Made by a program: the position numbers and the translations under genes. This document shows, one piece after another, positions 26,825 to 36,470 of a DNA stretch of 64,000 nucleotides. Every line of letters starts with the position of its first letter. The stretch's first letter is position 1. The notes beneath the pieces are model-generated. The model did no database searches. It saw nothing but the letters and a program-made list of their open reading frames with translations, and was not told the DNA's origin. The DNA comes from NCEH01 sp002257205. Lineage in GTDB: Bacteria; Pseudomonadota; Alphaproteobacteria; Rhizobiales; Xanthobacteraceae. The stretch lies in assembly GCF_043195105.1 (NCBI RefSeq), contig NZ_JBAFWO010000013.1; one strand, written 5' to 3'.

Positions 26825-27783
26825 CTGAGTGGTTCATCGCCAATGTGCGCCCGCAGAAGGCCGAGCCCGCATCTCTGCCGCTTGCGGACGTGCTGCTCGC
26901 CCATTGGGAGCGGCACGCCAAAAAGCAGCGTAGCGCGCCCACCCAGAAGATGTCGCTCGCCTATTGGAATGAGCACTTCGGAGCCGCCTCAGTGGCGGAG
27001 GCCACCAGCCGCGCCGCCCGTGACTGGTTCGTGGCCTTCCTGGAAGGGAAGGGGATGAAGCCGTCTACCGTCGCCCGCGTCATCAGCGTCGGTAAGGCTG
27101 CGCTCCGGGCGGCCTGGGAGTACGGCGAGATTGCCAGCCTCCCACCCTTCAAAAACGTGGATGAAGGGGACAAGCAGCCGCGCGGTCGCCCGCTGTCGGT
27201 CGATGAAATCAGGAAGCTGCTGAAGCACGCCTCCGGCTACATGCACACCTATATAATGCTGCTGGCGGGCACGGGCGCCAGGCCGGAGGCTCTATTGCAG
27301 CTGACGTGGGAGAGGATCGATCTGGAAACGGGCATCATCACGCTGAACCCGCCCGGACGCGCTCAGACCAAGAAGCGTCGCCCCACCATCCGCATCTGTG
27401 AGGCCCTCAGGCTTTTTTTGGTCCAGCTGAAGGCCGAGGCCAAGCCAGAAGACGGTGACGCCCTTGTAAGCCCGAATGGTGCGGTCCTGGCCAGCGTGAA
27501 GACCGCTTGGCGGACGCTGCGTGCCAATGCGGGGTTCGGACAGGACGTACAGCCCACATCCTTCCGGCATACCGTCGCCCGGTGGATGCGGGCCAACAGC
27601 GTGCCGCCCTGGGAGGTCGCTGCCTTCCTCGGCCATCGCATGCCCGGTTACAACATCACAGAGGTTTACGCCCACGCCGACCCGGCCTATATGGCTGCCA
27701 GTCGTGAGGCATTGCAGAAACTGGTTCGCGCCATTTACGCGCCAGCGCGAAAAAGGCGAGAACCGGAAAAGCAAGCGGCCTGA
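26662..27783 (+). CDS. int: Tyrosine recombinase integrase
   Basis: The protein is 373 residues. Catalytic residues are recognisable: Arg207 in GTGARPEALLQLTW, Arg302 in SFRHTVARWM, His325 in FLGHRMPGYN and the nucleophile Tyr336 in EVYAHADP. The N-terminal half contains an arm- and core-binding part. An AAGGGG ribosome site supports ATG 26662, which overlaps excisionase by 163 bases. The gene ends 7 bases before tRNA-Val, on the tRNA's 5' side, unlike the usual 3' arrangement. Confidence 0.95.
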   Translation: MGRYDKRQFQLGEWFLGQRGESPAWYRCRYNAETKRTERFSLGTTDLQEAEKGLTEWFIANVRPQKAEPASLPLADVLLAHWERHAKKQRSAPTQKMSLAYWNEHFGAASVAEATSRAARDWFVAFLEGKGMKPSTVARVISVGKAALRAAWEYGEIASLPPFKNVDEGDKQPRGRPLSVDEIRKLLKHASGYMHTYIMLLAGTGARPEALLQLTWERIDLETGIITLNPPGRAQTKKRRPTIRICEALRLFLVQLKAEAKPEDGDALVSPNGAVLASVKTAWRTLRANAGFGQDVQPTSFRHTVARWMRANSVPPWEVAAFLGHRMPGYNITEVYAHADPAYMAASREALQKLVRAIYAPARKRREPEKQAA

Positions 27784-27790
27784 ATGGTTC

Positions 27791-27866
27791 GGGCGGTTAG
27801 CTCAGTTGGTAGAGCATCTCGTTTACACCGAGAGGGTCGGCGGTTCGAGCCCGTCACCGCCCACCA
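27791..27866 (+). tRNA. tRNA-Val (anticodon TAC)
   Basis: It is 76 bases with a complete cloverleaf: acceptor GGGCGGT pairs with ACCGCCC, D arm GCTC/GAGC, anticodon stem TCTCG/CGAGA around loop TTTACAC (anticodon TAC), T arm with TTCGAGC, and encoded CCA. The integrase gene ends just before it. Confidence 0.95.
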
Positions 27867-28306
27867 TCCCTCCAGATCATTGATGATAAACGGAAAAATC
27901 GGTTCTAGTCGCGCGGAGCGTACACCCGAATGATCACATTGGGGCGTTTCGATGCACCTTTGGCTAAGAGGTTCCACCTTCTGGTTTTCCCTCCGCATCC
28001 CCCGTCGCCGCGTTGCGGCCTATGGGGCAACTCCCGTACGAATACGACGCGGGCCGTTACCAGCGATCGAGGTCCGTCGCCGGGCGTGCCTGCTGGCTGC
28101 GCATACTGACGTTGGTATGGAGTTGGGGATGGAGCGAGATACCCTCATGTGAAGTCTCGCGACCATTTCGGCGCAGGTGTTGGGGCTCCGCCAGGGTGCA
28201 GATCCGGCTCTGGAAACGGGGGGCACGTCAGCCCCCCGCGGCCTCTTTCGCGCAAGCGAAAAGGGCCTGAGGGGGCAGGGATGCCCAGCACGGTCTCAAA
28301 GGGTTC
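27867..28306. other. Intergenic region with hairpins, no gene
   Basis: No convincing coding frame; open frames here lack ribosome sites and normal composition. Two hairpins lie near the autotransporter end: GGGGGGC-ACGTCA-GCCCCCC (28218-28237) and TTTCGC-GCAA-GCGAAA (28246-28261). Either could terminate the leftward autotransporter gene. Confidence 0.5.
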
Positions 28307-31264
28307 TCAGAACTTCCAGCTGAGATACCCTTTGATAGCGTTTGACGTGTCGCCGTCGCCGAACTGTCCGTTCCAGGCGGCGCCGATCGCCGCATTGGGG
28401 GCGATCGCGAGGTCTGCGCCCAGTTCCGCCACGAGGGCATTGCGCGCGATGGGCGTGCCGGCCAGGGAAAAGGGCGTGCCGCCGGATTGAAAGGCCAGCG
28501 TCGCCATCGGCACCACATCGCCCAAGGCGTGCTGCCAACCCAGGCTGCCACGGGCCGTCAATACGCTGTTCACGGCGAACGCGCCCCGTGCCCCCAGCGT
28601 TGCGAAGGTGGTGTCGATCGCGGCATCGCCGCTTACGGCGGCAAAGCCGGTTTCCTTGACGGTGCTGTCAACGTGGACATAAGCGAGGTTGGCAAACGGC
28701 TCGATCGAAGCGCTGCCGAAGGCGAAGGTGTAGCCGACATCGCCGAACACTTGCGTCGTCGTCGCGTCGTATGCGCCACGCTGGGCCCCCGCCAGAGCGA
28801 CGGCCGTGACCTGCCGCGACGTCTCGATGTTGCCCCACCCGAAGCTGGCGCCACCGCGCATGCCCCAGGCGCCGAACTGCCCGCCGCCATAAAGCGTCAC
28901 GCTATAGTTGTCGCTTGAGCCGGAAACGGGCTGGTTCGGTGTGCTGAAGTTCGATTCGCTGTAGCCGGCGGCTAGGCCGACGCGCCAGAGGCCGTTGAAG
29001 GTGACATCGACGCCGGAGACGACGCCGCCGACTGAATGATCGATCGCCGCCGCATTGCTGTCCCCGTTGAGCTTGCCCCAGCTTCCCACACCCTGTGCCC
29101 AGACCGCATAGACTTCGGGCGGCGGCAGCATGGCGGCCGGCGGCGCCTTTTGGAACGGCCCTCTGGCCGCCGCGGCCCGGGCGTTGGGCGTCTCTGGCAC
29201 ATAGGTGAGCGCCGTGCTCGCCGGCGCCAGGGGGGTGGCGGGGCCGAAGTCCTGACGCATGCGGTCGACCACCGCGTCGCGCAGGTAAATCGACTGCTCG
29301 GACAGGACCCCGACCGCGGAGGCATGAAATGATGCGGTGCTCAGGCTTGTGAACGCTGCGCGCGCCTGCGCCTCGCTCGCCCCCACGATCTGCTGCCAGA
29401 GCGGGCTGGTCGGGGAGGCCGTGTCCAACGCATTGGCCACCGCGCGCTCATTCGACGTTGAGGCCAGGCTGGCGAACCGTTCGGAGCTGCGCGAGGTGGT
29501 CAGATAGCCGTTGTGCGCGTCGGCGCCGAGCGTGAAGTCGAGGAAGGGAAAGTCGGCGATGGCGACCTGCGGTGCAGTCACCGTCAGGCCACCGCCGGTG
29601 GTGATCAGGGTGTAGGTGGTGCCCGGAAGCACCGGCAGCGAGGCCGTGTCGGTGTCATGGGCAATCTCGAAGACCGAGCTGCTGATATTGGCCGTGCCCG
29701 TCACCTCGATACGGTCGCTGGCGACGCCATTGATCTCGACATAGTAGATCGAGCCTGGGTTCATGGTCAGGTTGCCGTTGATATGCATCGTCCCGATGGA
29801 ATTGCCGGGCGAGAGCGTGCCGCCGTTATTGACGACATTGCCGAAGTTGCCGCTGCCCGACAGCGTGCCGCCCTTGTTCAGGTTGACGACCGAGGAACGC
29901 GCGATCGAGCCGTTTACATTCAGATTGCCGGCGTTGATGGTCGTTGCCCCGGTGTAGGTCTGTGTTCCCGAGAGCGTCAGCTTGCCCGTGCCTTCCTTGA
30001 TCAACATGCCCCCGGTGCCGCCGGCGTCGCCGCCGTCCTTGATAACGCCGGAGAAGACGGTGTTGGCATTGTTGCCCCCGACGGTCAGGGATTTGCTGCC
30101 CAGCGCGACGGTGCCCTCGCCGGCCAGCGCGCCGAGGGGCGTGCCGCCGGCCGTCAGGCCGGAGATGTCGACGACGCTTCCGGCGGTCCAATTGGTGATC
30201 GTGGCACTGGCGCCACTGGCGAAATTCAGGAAGGTGATCCGCCCGGCATTGTCCAGCTTCGCATTGGCGGCTGATCCGTTATCGATGAAGCGGATTTGGG
30301 CGGTGCTGGCATTCACGAGCGAGGCATTGCCGGCACCCGAAAAGTTGCTGAAGGTTATTTTGCCGACATTGTCGATGTCCCCTTCGCCCAAGGAGGCATA
30401 TTCGCCGAGCGTGACGCTGCCCTCGTTTTCGATCCTGCCAGCCCTCATGGACACATAGTCGTGGAGGGCCAGCACACCATTGTTGATGATATATGCGGAT
30501 GCGAGCGACGACCGGTCCTTGAAAGTCAGGGTGCCGTCATTGGTGATACGGGCGGAGCCCGCCGTGGCGTTTCCCGAGAATTCAATCTTTCCACTTCGGT
30601 TGTTAATTGTAGCCGTGGCTGCCGTCGTGTTGGCGCCCAACGCGATGGTCCCGAAGTTGTCGATTGCAATCTCATACAGACTTACGCCGACATTCAGCAG
30701 GCCGGTGTTGCTGATTTTGAACGGTCCGCGCAAAATCCAAGTATTGAATGTTCCATCATTGTTGATGGTCATCATGCTTGAATTATTAAATATTTGATAA
30801 ATGTTAGATAGCGTTCCTCCATTATTTATTGTTATTTGATAGGGTGCATAAAAGTGTAGTTCCGGATATCCTGGCAATTTATATTGATTTGATAGATAAA
30901 TATTTTGTGAAATACTTCCATAGTATGCTTTAGCTGTAACGACATTGTCGGAGCTATTGTAGTTCGCAAAATTATTCATATCATCGGCATTTGATGCCGG
31001 TGGAGCCCAGTAATAAAATGCCCATGCTTCCTTGCTGGGCAGCAGCGCGATCGTGATCGTCAGCGCGGTCGCGGCCAAGCGTGGCAGCGTGCGTCGCAGA
31101 CGTGACCCTGTCTTTTGAAGGGCGCACAGCTTCAAGATCTCCCGCTCCTCCATCGACAGCGGCTGCCCGTTCGTGGCCGTCGAGCTCAGCAAGGCTGCAA
31201 CACGCGCGCTTTGCCCGCTTTTGCCGCTTGCGCGCGGGTTGGAGCGGTTTGAAGGTGACGCCAT
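28307..31264 (-). CDS. Autotransporter (type Va), adhesin-like
   Basis: The protein is 985 residues from ATG 31264 (ATG 31291 adds nine). A long N-terminal region precedes a membrane-type signal (LAATALTITIALLPSKEAWA), an extended signal as in many autotransporters. The passenger (to about 590) is a repetitive beta-helix with TINNDGTFN, ARITNDGTLTF and the autotransporter repeat LTLSGTQTYTGATTINAG, followed by GGTLSPGNSIGT. The C-terminal 270 residues form the beta-barrel, ending WKF with terminal Phe. It should be surface-displayed. DNA coding residues about 80-170 is strikingly AT-rich compared with the rest. Confidence 0.9.
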   Translation of the reverse strand: MASPSNRSNPRASGKSGQSARVAALLSSTATNGQPLSMEEREILKLCALQKTGSRLRRTLPRLAATALTITIALLPSKEAWAFYYWAPPASNADDMNNFANYNSSDNVVTAKAYYGSISQNIYLSNQYKLPGYPELHFYAPYQITINNGGTLSNIYQIFNNSSMMTINNDGTFNTWILRGPFKISNTGLLNVGVSLYEIAIDNFGTIALGANTTAATATINNRSGKIEFSGNATAGSARITNDGTLTFKDRSSLASAYIINNGVLALHDYVSMRAGRIENEGSVTLGEYASLGEGDIDNVGKITFSNFSGAGNASLVNASTAQIRFIDNGSAANAKLDNAGRITFLNFASGASATITNWTAGSVVDISGLTAGGTPLGALAGEGTVALGSKSLTVGGNNANTVFSGVIKDGGDAGGTGGMLIKEGTGKLTLSGTQTYTGATTINAGNLNVNGSIARSSVVNLNKGGTLSGSGNFGNVVNNGGTLSPGNSIGTMHINGNLTMNPGSIYYVEINGVASDRIEVTGTANISSSVFEIAHDTDTASLPVLPGTTYTLITTGGGLTVTAPQVAIADFPFLDFTLGADAHNGYLTTSRSSERFASLASTSNERAVANALDTASPTSPLWQQIVGASEAQARAAFTSLSTASFHASAVGVLSEQSIYLRDAVVDRMRQDFGPATPLAPASTALTYVPETPNARAAAARGPFQKAPPAAMLPPPEVYAVWAQGVGSWGKLNGDSNAAAIDHSVGGVVSGVDVTFNGLWRVGLAAGYSESNFSTPNQPVSGSSDNYSVTLYGGGQFGAWGMRGGASFGWGNIETSRQVTAVALAGAQRGAYDATTTQVFGDVGYTFAFGSASIEPFANLAYVHVDSTVKETGFAAVSGDAAIDTTFATLGARGAFAVNSVLTARGSLGWQHALGDVVPMATLAFQSGGTPFSLAGTPIARNALVAELGADLAIAPNAAIGAAWNGQFGDGDTSNAIKGYLSWKF

Positions 31265-31632
31265 GCCGAATTCCCCACCGGTAAGATTCATCGAAGGGGC
31301 CGTCTAGCAGGCGATTGTTTGCACAGTGTTTGAGCGGCTCAACGTGCTGTATGAGATGCGGCCCACTCGCGTGACATGGCCCCATGGCGACAATCCAGCG
31401 CTTCAACGTCGGGCCGGAACGAACGTCGGGCTGGATCGATGCGCGTGGCTACGTCAGTTCACGCGCGTCGCGATGACGCGCTCGGGCCGAGTATCTTTCC
31501 TGCGTACCTCCAGCGGCCCCACTTATGGCGGCGGCGGCCTCCAGGAGCCAAATTGGCTCGACCCGCATTTGACCCTCGGGCATTATCCGGGCGGCATTGG
31601 TGCGTGCCGGGCCGGCCTGGGGACAAGCTTGA
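31265..31632. promoter_or_regulatory. Divergent intergenic region between autotransporter and regulator
   Basis: These 368 bases separate the leftward autotransporter from the rightward winged-helix regulator and must hold both promoters. I see no strong palindromic operator and no coding frame with a ribosome site. The divergent layout suggests the regulator controls the autotransporter. Confidence 0.4.
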
Positions 31633-33252
31633 ATGGAACGCGGGGGATCGAGCGCAGGCGGATTCGTGTTTGGCGATGTGGTACTGGATGACACCTGCTT
31701 GTTTGCCCATCGCAGCGGTGAGCAGATTCGCTTCACCCGGAGCGAGCGCGCGCTTCTCCTGGTGTTGTCTCGCAACCCGCACCGCCTGATGCCGCGCAGT
31801 CAACTGCTCGACGCGATCGCGCCGACCCAGGCCGATGCATCCGACCGCAACGTCGATTTTCTCGTCAACCGCCTGCGCGCAAAGCTGGGAGATAGCGCGA
31901 GGTCGCCCCGATATATCGCCACGCAGTATGGCGAGGGCTATGTGTGGATCGCAACAAAGCTGCCGGCTGTGGCCGTCAGGCCCGATCCGGCGCCGGCGAA
32001 CATGCTCCTGGCAATCGCCCCTGTGGTCCCGCTTCATGACAAGCGCCTGACAGAACGGGCGGGGGCCATTACCGGACTGATGCGCGACATGATCGCGGGC
32101 AGGGTCAGCGAAGGTCAAGCCGTCATCATCGTGGGGCGCGACGAGGGGGCGGTGCCGCAGGGCGCGCGCTATGCCCTGAAGGTGAGCTTCCAGGACAGCG
32201 GCGCCCGCCTGGATTGCACGGCGATCCTGCGGGAAGCGCCGTCAGGGCGCATCATCAGGGCCTTTCGGCTGGAGTTCGGCGGCGCCAGCCTCGCCATGCT
32301 CACCCCAGAGGTGGAACGCGCCACGGACGGCATCATCGAGGCGTTGCAGCGGACCCTGGCCGACGCCTCGGAAGGGCTCGGCACGCCCGCCGATCAGCCG
32401 CTGGAAATCCGTCTGCGCAAGGCAACGACCCTGTTGTCGGCCTCCAACCCGAAATGGCTGGAGAAGGGGCTGCAACTGCGTGACGCGCGGGCGCAGAACC
32501 CGGCCAGCGCGGACATCGCGCTGCAATGGTGCCTGCATCTGTTCGCGCGCCTTGTCCTTGCCAATCCCTTCACCGGCATCTCTCGCCGCGAGCGCGACGA
32601 GATCGAGAGCGAGATCGAGGCGACCGTGCTGGATTGCCTGCCGCTCATCGAGACCAATGCGCTGCTGCTGCTGGCGGCCGCCAAGCTGCTCTATTTCGTC
32701 GATCGCGGCCATCTTGAGCTGGCCGAGGATCTGGCGGACCGGGCCTTCGCCCGCACGGCGGAATTTGCCGCCGCCCTGCCGGTGCTCGGGCAATTGCGGC
32801 AGGCGCGCGGCGATTTTACCGCCGCGCTGGCATTCTTCGACCGCGGGATCGAGATGGCGGACCCCGATTCCGAATTTGAACTGCACATGCGTGTCCTGAA
32901 GTGCATTGCATTGCTGGCAGCGGGCGACCGCGAGGCGCTCAAGGCCGCTGCGGCCTTTTCCTACTGGAGCCCGCATTCCCCGCCCGATCTCAGCGCGATG
33001 ATCGCCGTGCTGGTCACGCCTCCCGGCCAGCGGCTGCCACAGGCGGTCATCGACGTGCTGCGAGCGGCCGGTCCGGAAGGGGCACGCAACGCGCTCGCGT
33101 TCACCTACATGACCTCGGTGCGCCACCTGACCTCGCTGCAAGCCCGCGCCAACATCATGGAGGGGCTCGTCGCCCATGTGACCGGGATGCACGGCACGGG
33201 CGTGATTCCGCCTTTCGTCCTCATGGGGACAGGCCTGATCGCCGCGAGCTGA
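31633..33252 (+). CDS. Transcriptional regulator: OmpR/PhoB-type winged helix plus TPR-like region
   Basis: The protein is 539 residues. Residues 10-105 are an OmpR-type DNA-binding domain (FTRSERALLLVLSRNPHRLM, RNVDFLVNRLRAKLGD, YIATQYGEGYVW). There is no receiver domain. The middle resembles the variable linker of CadC/HilA-like regulators and the C-terminal half is TPR-like helical pairs (AFARTAEFAAALPVLGQLRQ, FFDRGIEMADP). No membrane span is evident, so it is cytoplasmic. It probably controls the divergent autotransporter. Confidence 0.85.
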   Translation: MERGGSSAGGFVFGDVVLDDTCLFAHRSGEQIRFTRSERALLLVLSRNPHRLMPRSQLLDAIAPTQADASDRNVDFLVNRLRAKLGDSARSPRYIATQYGEGYVWIATKLPAVAVRPDPAPANMLLAIAPVVPLHDKRLTERAGAITGLMRDMIAGRVSEGQAVIIVGRDEGAVPQGARYALKVSFQDSGARLDCTAILREAPSGRIIRAFRLEFGGASLAMLTPEVERATDGIIEALQRTLADASEGLGTPADQPLEIRLRKATTLLSASNPKWLEKGLQLRDARAQNPASADIALQWCLHLFARLVLANPFTGISRRERDEIESEIEATVLDCLPLIETNALLLLAAAKLLYFVDRGHLELAEDLADRAFARTAEFAAALPVLGQLRQARGDFTAALAFFDRGIEMADPDSEFELHMRVLKCIALLAAGDREALKAAAAFSYWSPHSPPDLSAMIAVLVTPPGQRLPQAVIDVLRAAGPEGARNALAFTYMTSVRHLTSLQARANIMEGLVAHVTGMHGTGVIPPFVLMGTGLIAAS

Positions 33253-33673
33253 GCGCGCGGCATCGGCGCTTTTTCGTGCGCCTCCCGAGGGGGCTGCGCA
33301 ATTATGCCGTTTTCAAATATTGCTCAAACAATTGCCTGCTATCGACATCTTGGTGGTCCGGAAGCTCTCGTCGCCGCTCGGGTTGCCCGGCCTGTAGCCG
33401 CATCAGTCTATCAGCCCGTCTCCGGACGGGTGAGAGACTTTGATGCTCGCGATTCGTAGTAGTTGCGACCATCATTTCTACATCTCTGACCTGCGGTAAT
33501 CATTCGCTTCGCCACGCTGATCCTCCGTGTGCTGTCTCCGTGTGACGGGCTGGCGGGCGGCGGCTGCACGACGTCCGCTGAACGCGGACGACCTGAGGCC
33601 CCCGCGACGGTGGAGCTGAACACGCTCGGCGATTATGGGTGCCGATGAAGACCCATGGGAATGGGGGGAGACT
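33253..33673. other. Intergenic region, no gene seen
   Basis: Short frames here have no ribosome sites or family signatures. It precedes the decayed TpsB sequence and may itself be decayed DNA. Confidence 0.4.
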
Positions 33674-34600
33674 ATGCGTGGTTCGATGTTTGCAAGAGCC
33701 GCGGCGCTGGTCGTCGGCGCCGGTGCGGCGCTGGCGAATGCGCCCGTCCGCGCAGGTGCTGGAACAGGTCATGTCCGAACAGTCGGCCGTGATCCAGCGC
33801 TTCTCGGAACCACGCGCGCCTGGAACAATCGCTATTGCCGTCCCGGACATGCAGCGCCGGATTCCGCCTGAAAATACCAAGGCGAAACCGCGGGCTGGCG
33901 GCCTCGCTGCGCTATCTCGCCGAGTTCGAGGGCGGTTCCGCAACCGTGCTCGCCTCTGTGGCGCAAGGTCTTGATGACCTGGGCGCGCGCGCCGATCGCT
34001 GGGCGTTTCCCTCGCGATCTGGCGTGCCCGACGACTATCGCTTCGTCCGTCTCGACCTCGACGTCCGCGAGGAGGTCTTGCCGGAGCTGAACGCACGCTT
34101 GCGCATGGCCGCGCAATATGCGTTCGATCCTTTGCCTTCGGTGGTGCGGCCGAACGTAGGGGGCGACCCGTTCGGGCGCGCCTTCGACAATTCCATGGCG
34201 GTGGGAGACAGTGGCGTTGCCGCCACGTTCGAGCTCAGCCGGGCACTCCCCTGGTCCGCTCCGGGGATCTCGGGCCTCCAGGCCTTCGTGTTCGTCGATT
34301 ATGCGGCACTCTGGAGCCAGGAGGTCGGCGTGGACTATGCGGACGCCAGGCTCGGTGCCGCCAGCGCCGGCCTGCGCGCGAAGCTGGGCGATGCGCTCAA
34401 TGCGCAGCTACTCATCGCCATTCCCTGGGAAGACTCCGCGGCATTTTCCACGACGGGCAGCGTGTGTTCGTCCAGATGGCAAGGGTCTTTTGACGCAAAT
34501 GCATTCCGGGATGCCGGCGTGACCACGTGCCGGAGTCTCACCGACCTGCCCCCTGACGTGGCCGCCCCGTTTGCAGGCGATCACATAGCTGGAGACCGAT
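33674..34600 (+). pseudogene. Degenerate TpsB/ShlB-type two-partner secretion transporter
   Basis: A signal peptide (MRGSMFARAAALVVGAGAAL) begins in one frame. The expected TpsB N-terminal helix (SAQVLEQVMSEQSAVIQRF) continues in a second, and after an internal loss the barrel continues in a third from about 33890 (RYLAEFEGGSATVLASVAQG, RMAAQYAFDPLP, GRAFDNSMAVGDSGVAATFE, ASAGLRAKLGD). POTRA domains are missing and the final strand is lost. At least two frameshifts plus a deletion make it non-functional. No TpsA partner is nearby. Confidence 0.7.
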
Positions 34601-34603
34601 GTC

Positions 34604-36196
34604 ATGGCCAAGCTCACCTCGTTTGTTGGCCGGGGAGCACTGAAGCTCGCCGCCGCCATTTTGCTGAGCTCCGCAGTGTTGCCGCTGCAGGCGCAGACCG
34701 TCCCCCTGACGCTTGGGGCAATCCCGCCGGAAGACGTCATCCCGCTCGCCCAGGGCGGGACGGAGAGGGCGCTGGCGGATCTGCCGGCGGCGATTGAGAG
34801 CGTCCTGAAGCGCAGCGGCCTCCCGGGCGCGGCTGTCGCCGTGGTGCACGGCGGCAAGACGGTATTCGCGCAAGGCTTCGGTGTTCGTGAACTGGGCAAG
34901 CCGGCCTTGATCGACACGGCCACCGTGTTCCAGCTGGCCTCGGTGTCCAAGCCGATCGCCGCCACCGTCGTTGCCATGCAGGTGACGGCCGGTGTGGTGA
35001 AATGGGACGACAAGGTGGCGCAGCTCATGCCGGGCTTCGCGCTGAAGGATCCCTATGTCACCGCCAATGCGACCGTGGGCGACTTCTTCTCGCATCGCAC
35101 CGGCCTGCCGCACGCGGGCGGCGACATGCTCGAAGACCTCGGCTTCGACCGCACCGCGATCCTGGAGCGGCTCCGCCTGCTGCCGCTGGCGCCGTTCCGT
35201 ATCTCCTATGCTTATTCCAACTTCGGCCTCACCACCGGCGCCGAGGCAGTGGCGCGGGCCTCTGGCCAATCGTGGGAGGACCTCTGCCAGAAGGTGCTCT
35301 ACGGGCCGCTGGGCATGACATCCACCAGCTCGCGTTATCAAGACCTGCTCAAGCACGAGAACCGGGCGGTGCTGCACTCGCTGGAGGACGGACATTTTAC
35401 GCCACGCTTCCAGCGCGACCCCGACCCGCAGTCGCCGGCCGGTGGTGTCTCGTCGAGCGTGACCGACATCGCCGAATGGATGAAGCTGGTGCTCGCCAAC
35501 GGCCGCTACAACGGGAAGGAACTGATCACGCCTGCCGCTCTGCTGCCGGCCCTGCGGGCGCAGGCCTTCAGTGCGCCTGCCCCCACCGTCGGCGCGCGAT
35601 CCAGCTTCTACGGCTTCGGCTTCAATGTTGGGGTGGATGCGGATGGGCGGCCGGACCTGTCCCATTCCGGCGCCTTCGGGACCGGCGCGGGCACGCAGGT
35701 GCGCTTCTTGCCGTCCGCCGACATCGCCATCGTGGTGCTGACCAACGGCGCGCCCGTGGGGGCAGCGGAGGCGATCACCAGTCAGTTCATGGACACGGTC
35801 CTCTACGGCGCGCCCACCCGTGACTGGTATGCGCTGTTCCATCCGCTGCTGCTGGCCTTCAATGACCCTTCCGGCGATCTGGCGGGCAAGACCGCGCCGG
35901 CGAAGCCGGCCGCAGCCCGCCCGGTGGCCGATTATGTGGGCATCTATGAGAATGCCTATTATGGCCCGGCGCGGATCACGCAAGGCCAGAGCGGCCTGGT
36001 GCTGGCGCTCGGCCCGGGTACGCTGTCCTTGCCGCTGACCCACTGGGACGGCGACACGTTCGCAGTCGCCCCGCGCGGCGAGAACATGCCCTATGGCTCG
36101 CTGTCATCCGTGCGCTTCGTGATGAAGGCCGGCAAGGCGGCCGAACTCAAGATCGAATATCTCGACGCCGAGGGTCTCGCCACATGGACGCGGTGA
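34604..36196 (+). CDS. Serine hydrolase of the class C beta-lactamase / esterase family, secreted
   Basis: The protein is 530 residues. A signal peptide (about 1-31, ending LQA-QT) is followed by the beta-lactamase fold: SVSK (SxxK nucleophile and base) in QLASVSKPIAATV, YAYSNFG (YxN motif) and LSHSGAFGTG, where HSG replaces the KTG box. Changed KTG boxes are common in esterases and peptidases of this family, so antibiotic hydrolysis is not implied. A C-terminal beta domain (VADYVGIYENAYYG onward) is like DUF3471. A GGAG site precedes ATG 34604. Confidence 0.85.
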   Translation: MAKLTSFVGRGALKLAAAILLSSAVLPLQAQTVPLTLGAIPPEDVIPLAQGGTERALADLPAAIESVLKRSGLPGAAVAVVHGGKTVFAQGFGVRELGKPALIDTATVFQLASVSKPIAATVVAMQVTAGVVKWDDKVAQLMPGFALKDPYVTANATVGDFFSHRTGLPHAGGDMLEDLGFDRTAILERLRLLPLAPFRISYAYSNFGLTTGAEAVARASGQSWEDLCQKVLYGPLGMTSTSSRYQDLLKHENRAVLHSLEDGHFTPRFQRDPDPQSPAGGVSSSVTDIAEWMKLVLANGRYNGKELITPAALLPALRAQAFSAPAPTVGARSSFYGFGFNVGVDADGRPDLSHSGAFGTGAGTQVRFLPSADIAIVVLTNGAPVGAAEAITSQFMDTVLYGAPTRDWYALFHPLLLAFNDPSGDLAGKTAPAKPAAARPVADYVGIYENAYYGPARITQGQSGLVLALGPGTLSLPLTHWDGDTFAVAPRGENMPYGSLSSVRFVMKAGKAAELKIEYLDAEGLATWTR

Positions 36197-36470
36197 GCGG
36201 GAGGCTAGTCGCGCCCCTCGGCCCCACCGCGCGCAGCGGCGTGCCGGCGAGACCGTCCGCCTCGATGGTCTCCAGCGAACGGCCGCGCGTCTCCGGCACG
36301 AAGACGAAGCAGATGGCCAGCGCCAGCAGGCACACCAGCATGAACAGGGCGATGACGCCGGCGAGGCCGATCCATTCCACCATGGAGAGAAAGACGTACG
36401 TCACCAGCTTGTTGAACAGCCAGCTGGCGGCGGATGCCGATGCGACGCCGATTTCGTGGAGGCTGATCAA
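36147..36470 (-). pseudogene. C-terminal remnant of an MFS sugar transporter
   Basis: Residues 12-62 contain two membrane spans ending FVFVPETRGRSLETIEADGL, the signature at the end of sugar-porter MFS proteins. The preceding ten spans are absent, and no in-frame continuation is found to the right. It converges on and overlaps the end of the hydrolase gene. Confidence 0.65.

Larger units (their letters stand above)
1..27783. mobile_element. Podovirus-type prophage carrying a plasmid-like mobilisation module (left end outside window)
   Basis: A continuous set of packaging, head, short-tail, fibre and lysis genes (2941-20497), with no tape measure, sheath or tail tube, indicates a podovirus. 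At the right end are excisionase and tyrosine integrase genes touching a tRNA-Val. Between the lysis and integration genes sit an antirestriction gene, a coupling-protein gene, a relaxase gene and an oriT-like site. The left attachment site is not in the window. Replication genes are not recognisable and may lie to the left. Confidence 0.85.

Noticed and set aside
34538..36043. Leftward 501-residue frame over the hydrolase
   Set aside because: Antisense shadow, rich in Arg, Gly and His; the plus-strand hydrolase has signal peptide and catalytic motifs.
34604..36196. Antibiotic resistance beta-lactamase
   Set aside because: The family fold is clear, but HSG replaces KTG and a DUF3471-like domain is present, more typical of esterases or peptidases; resistance cannot be claimed.
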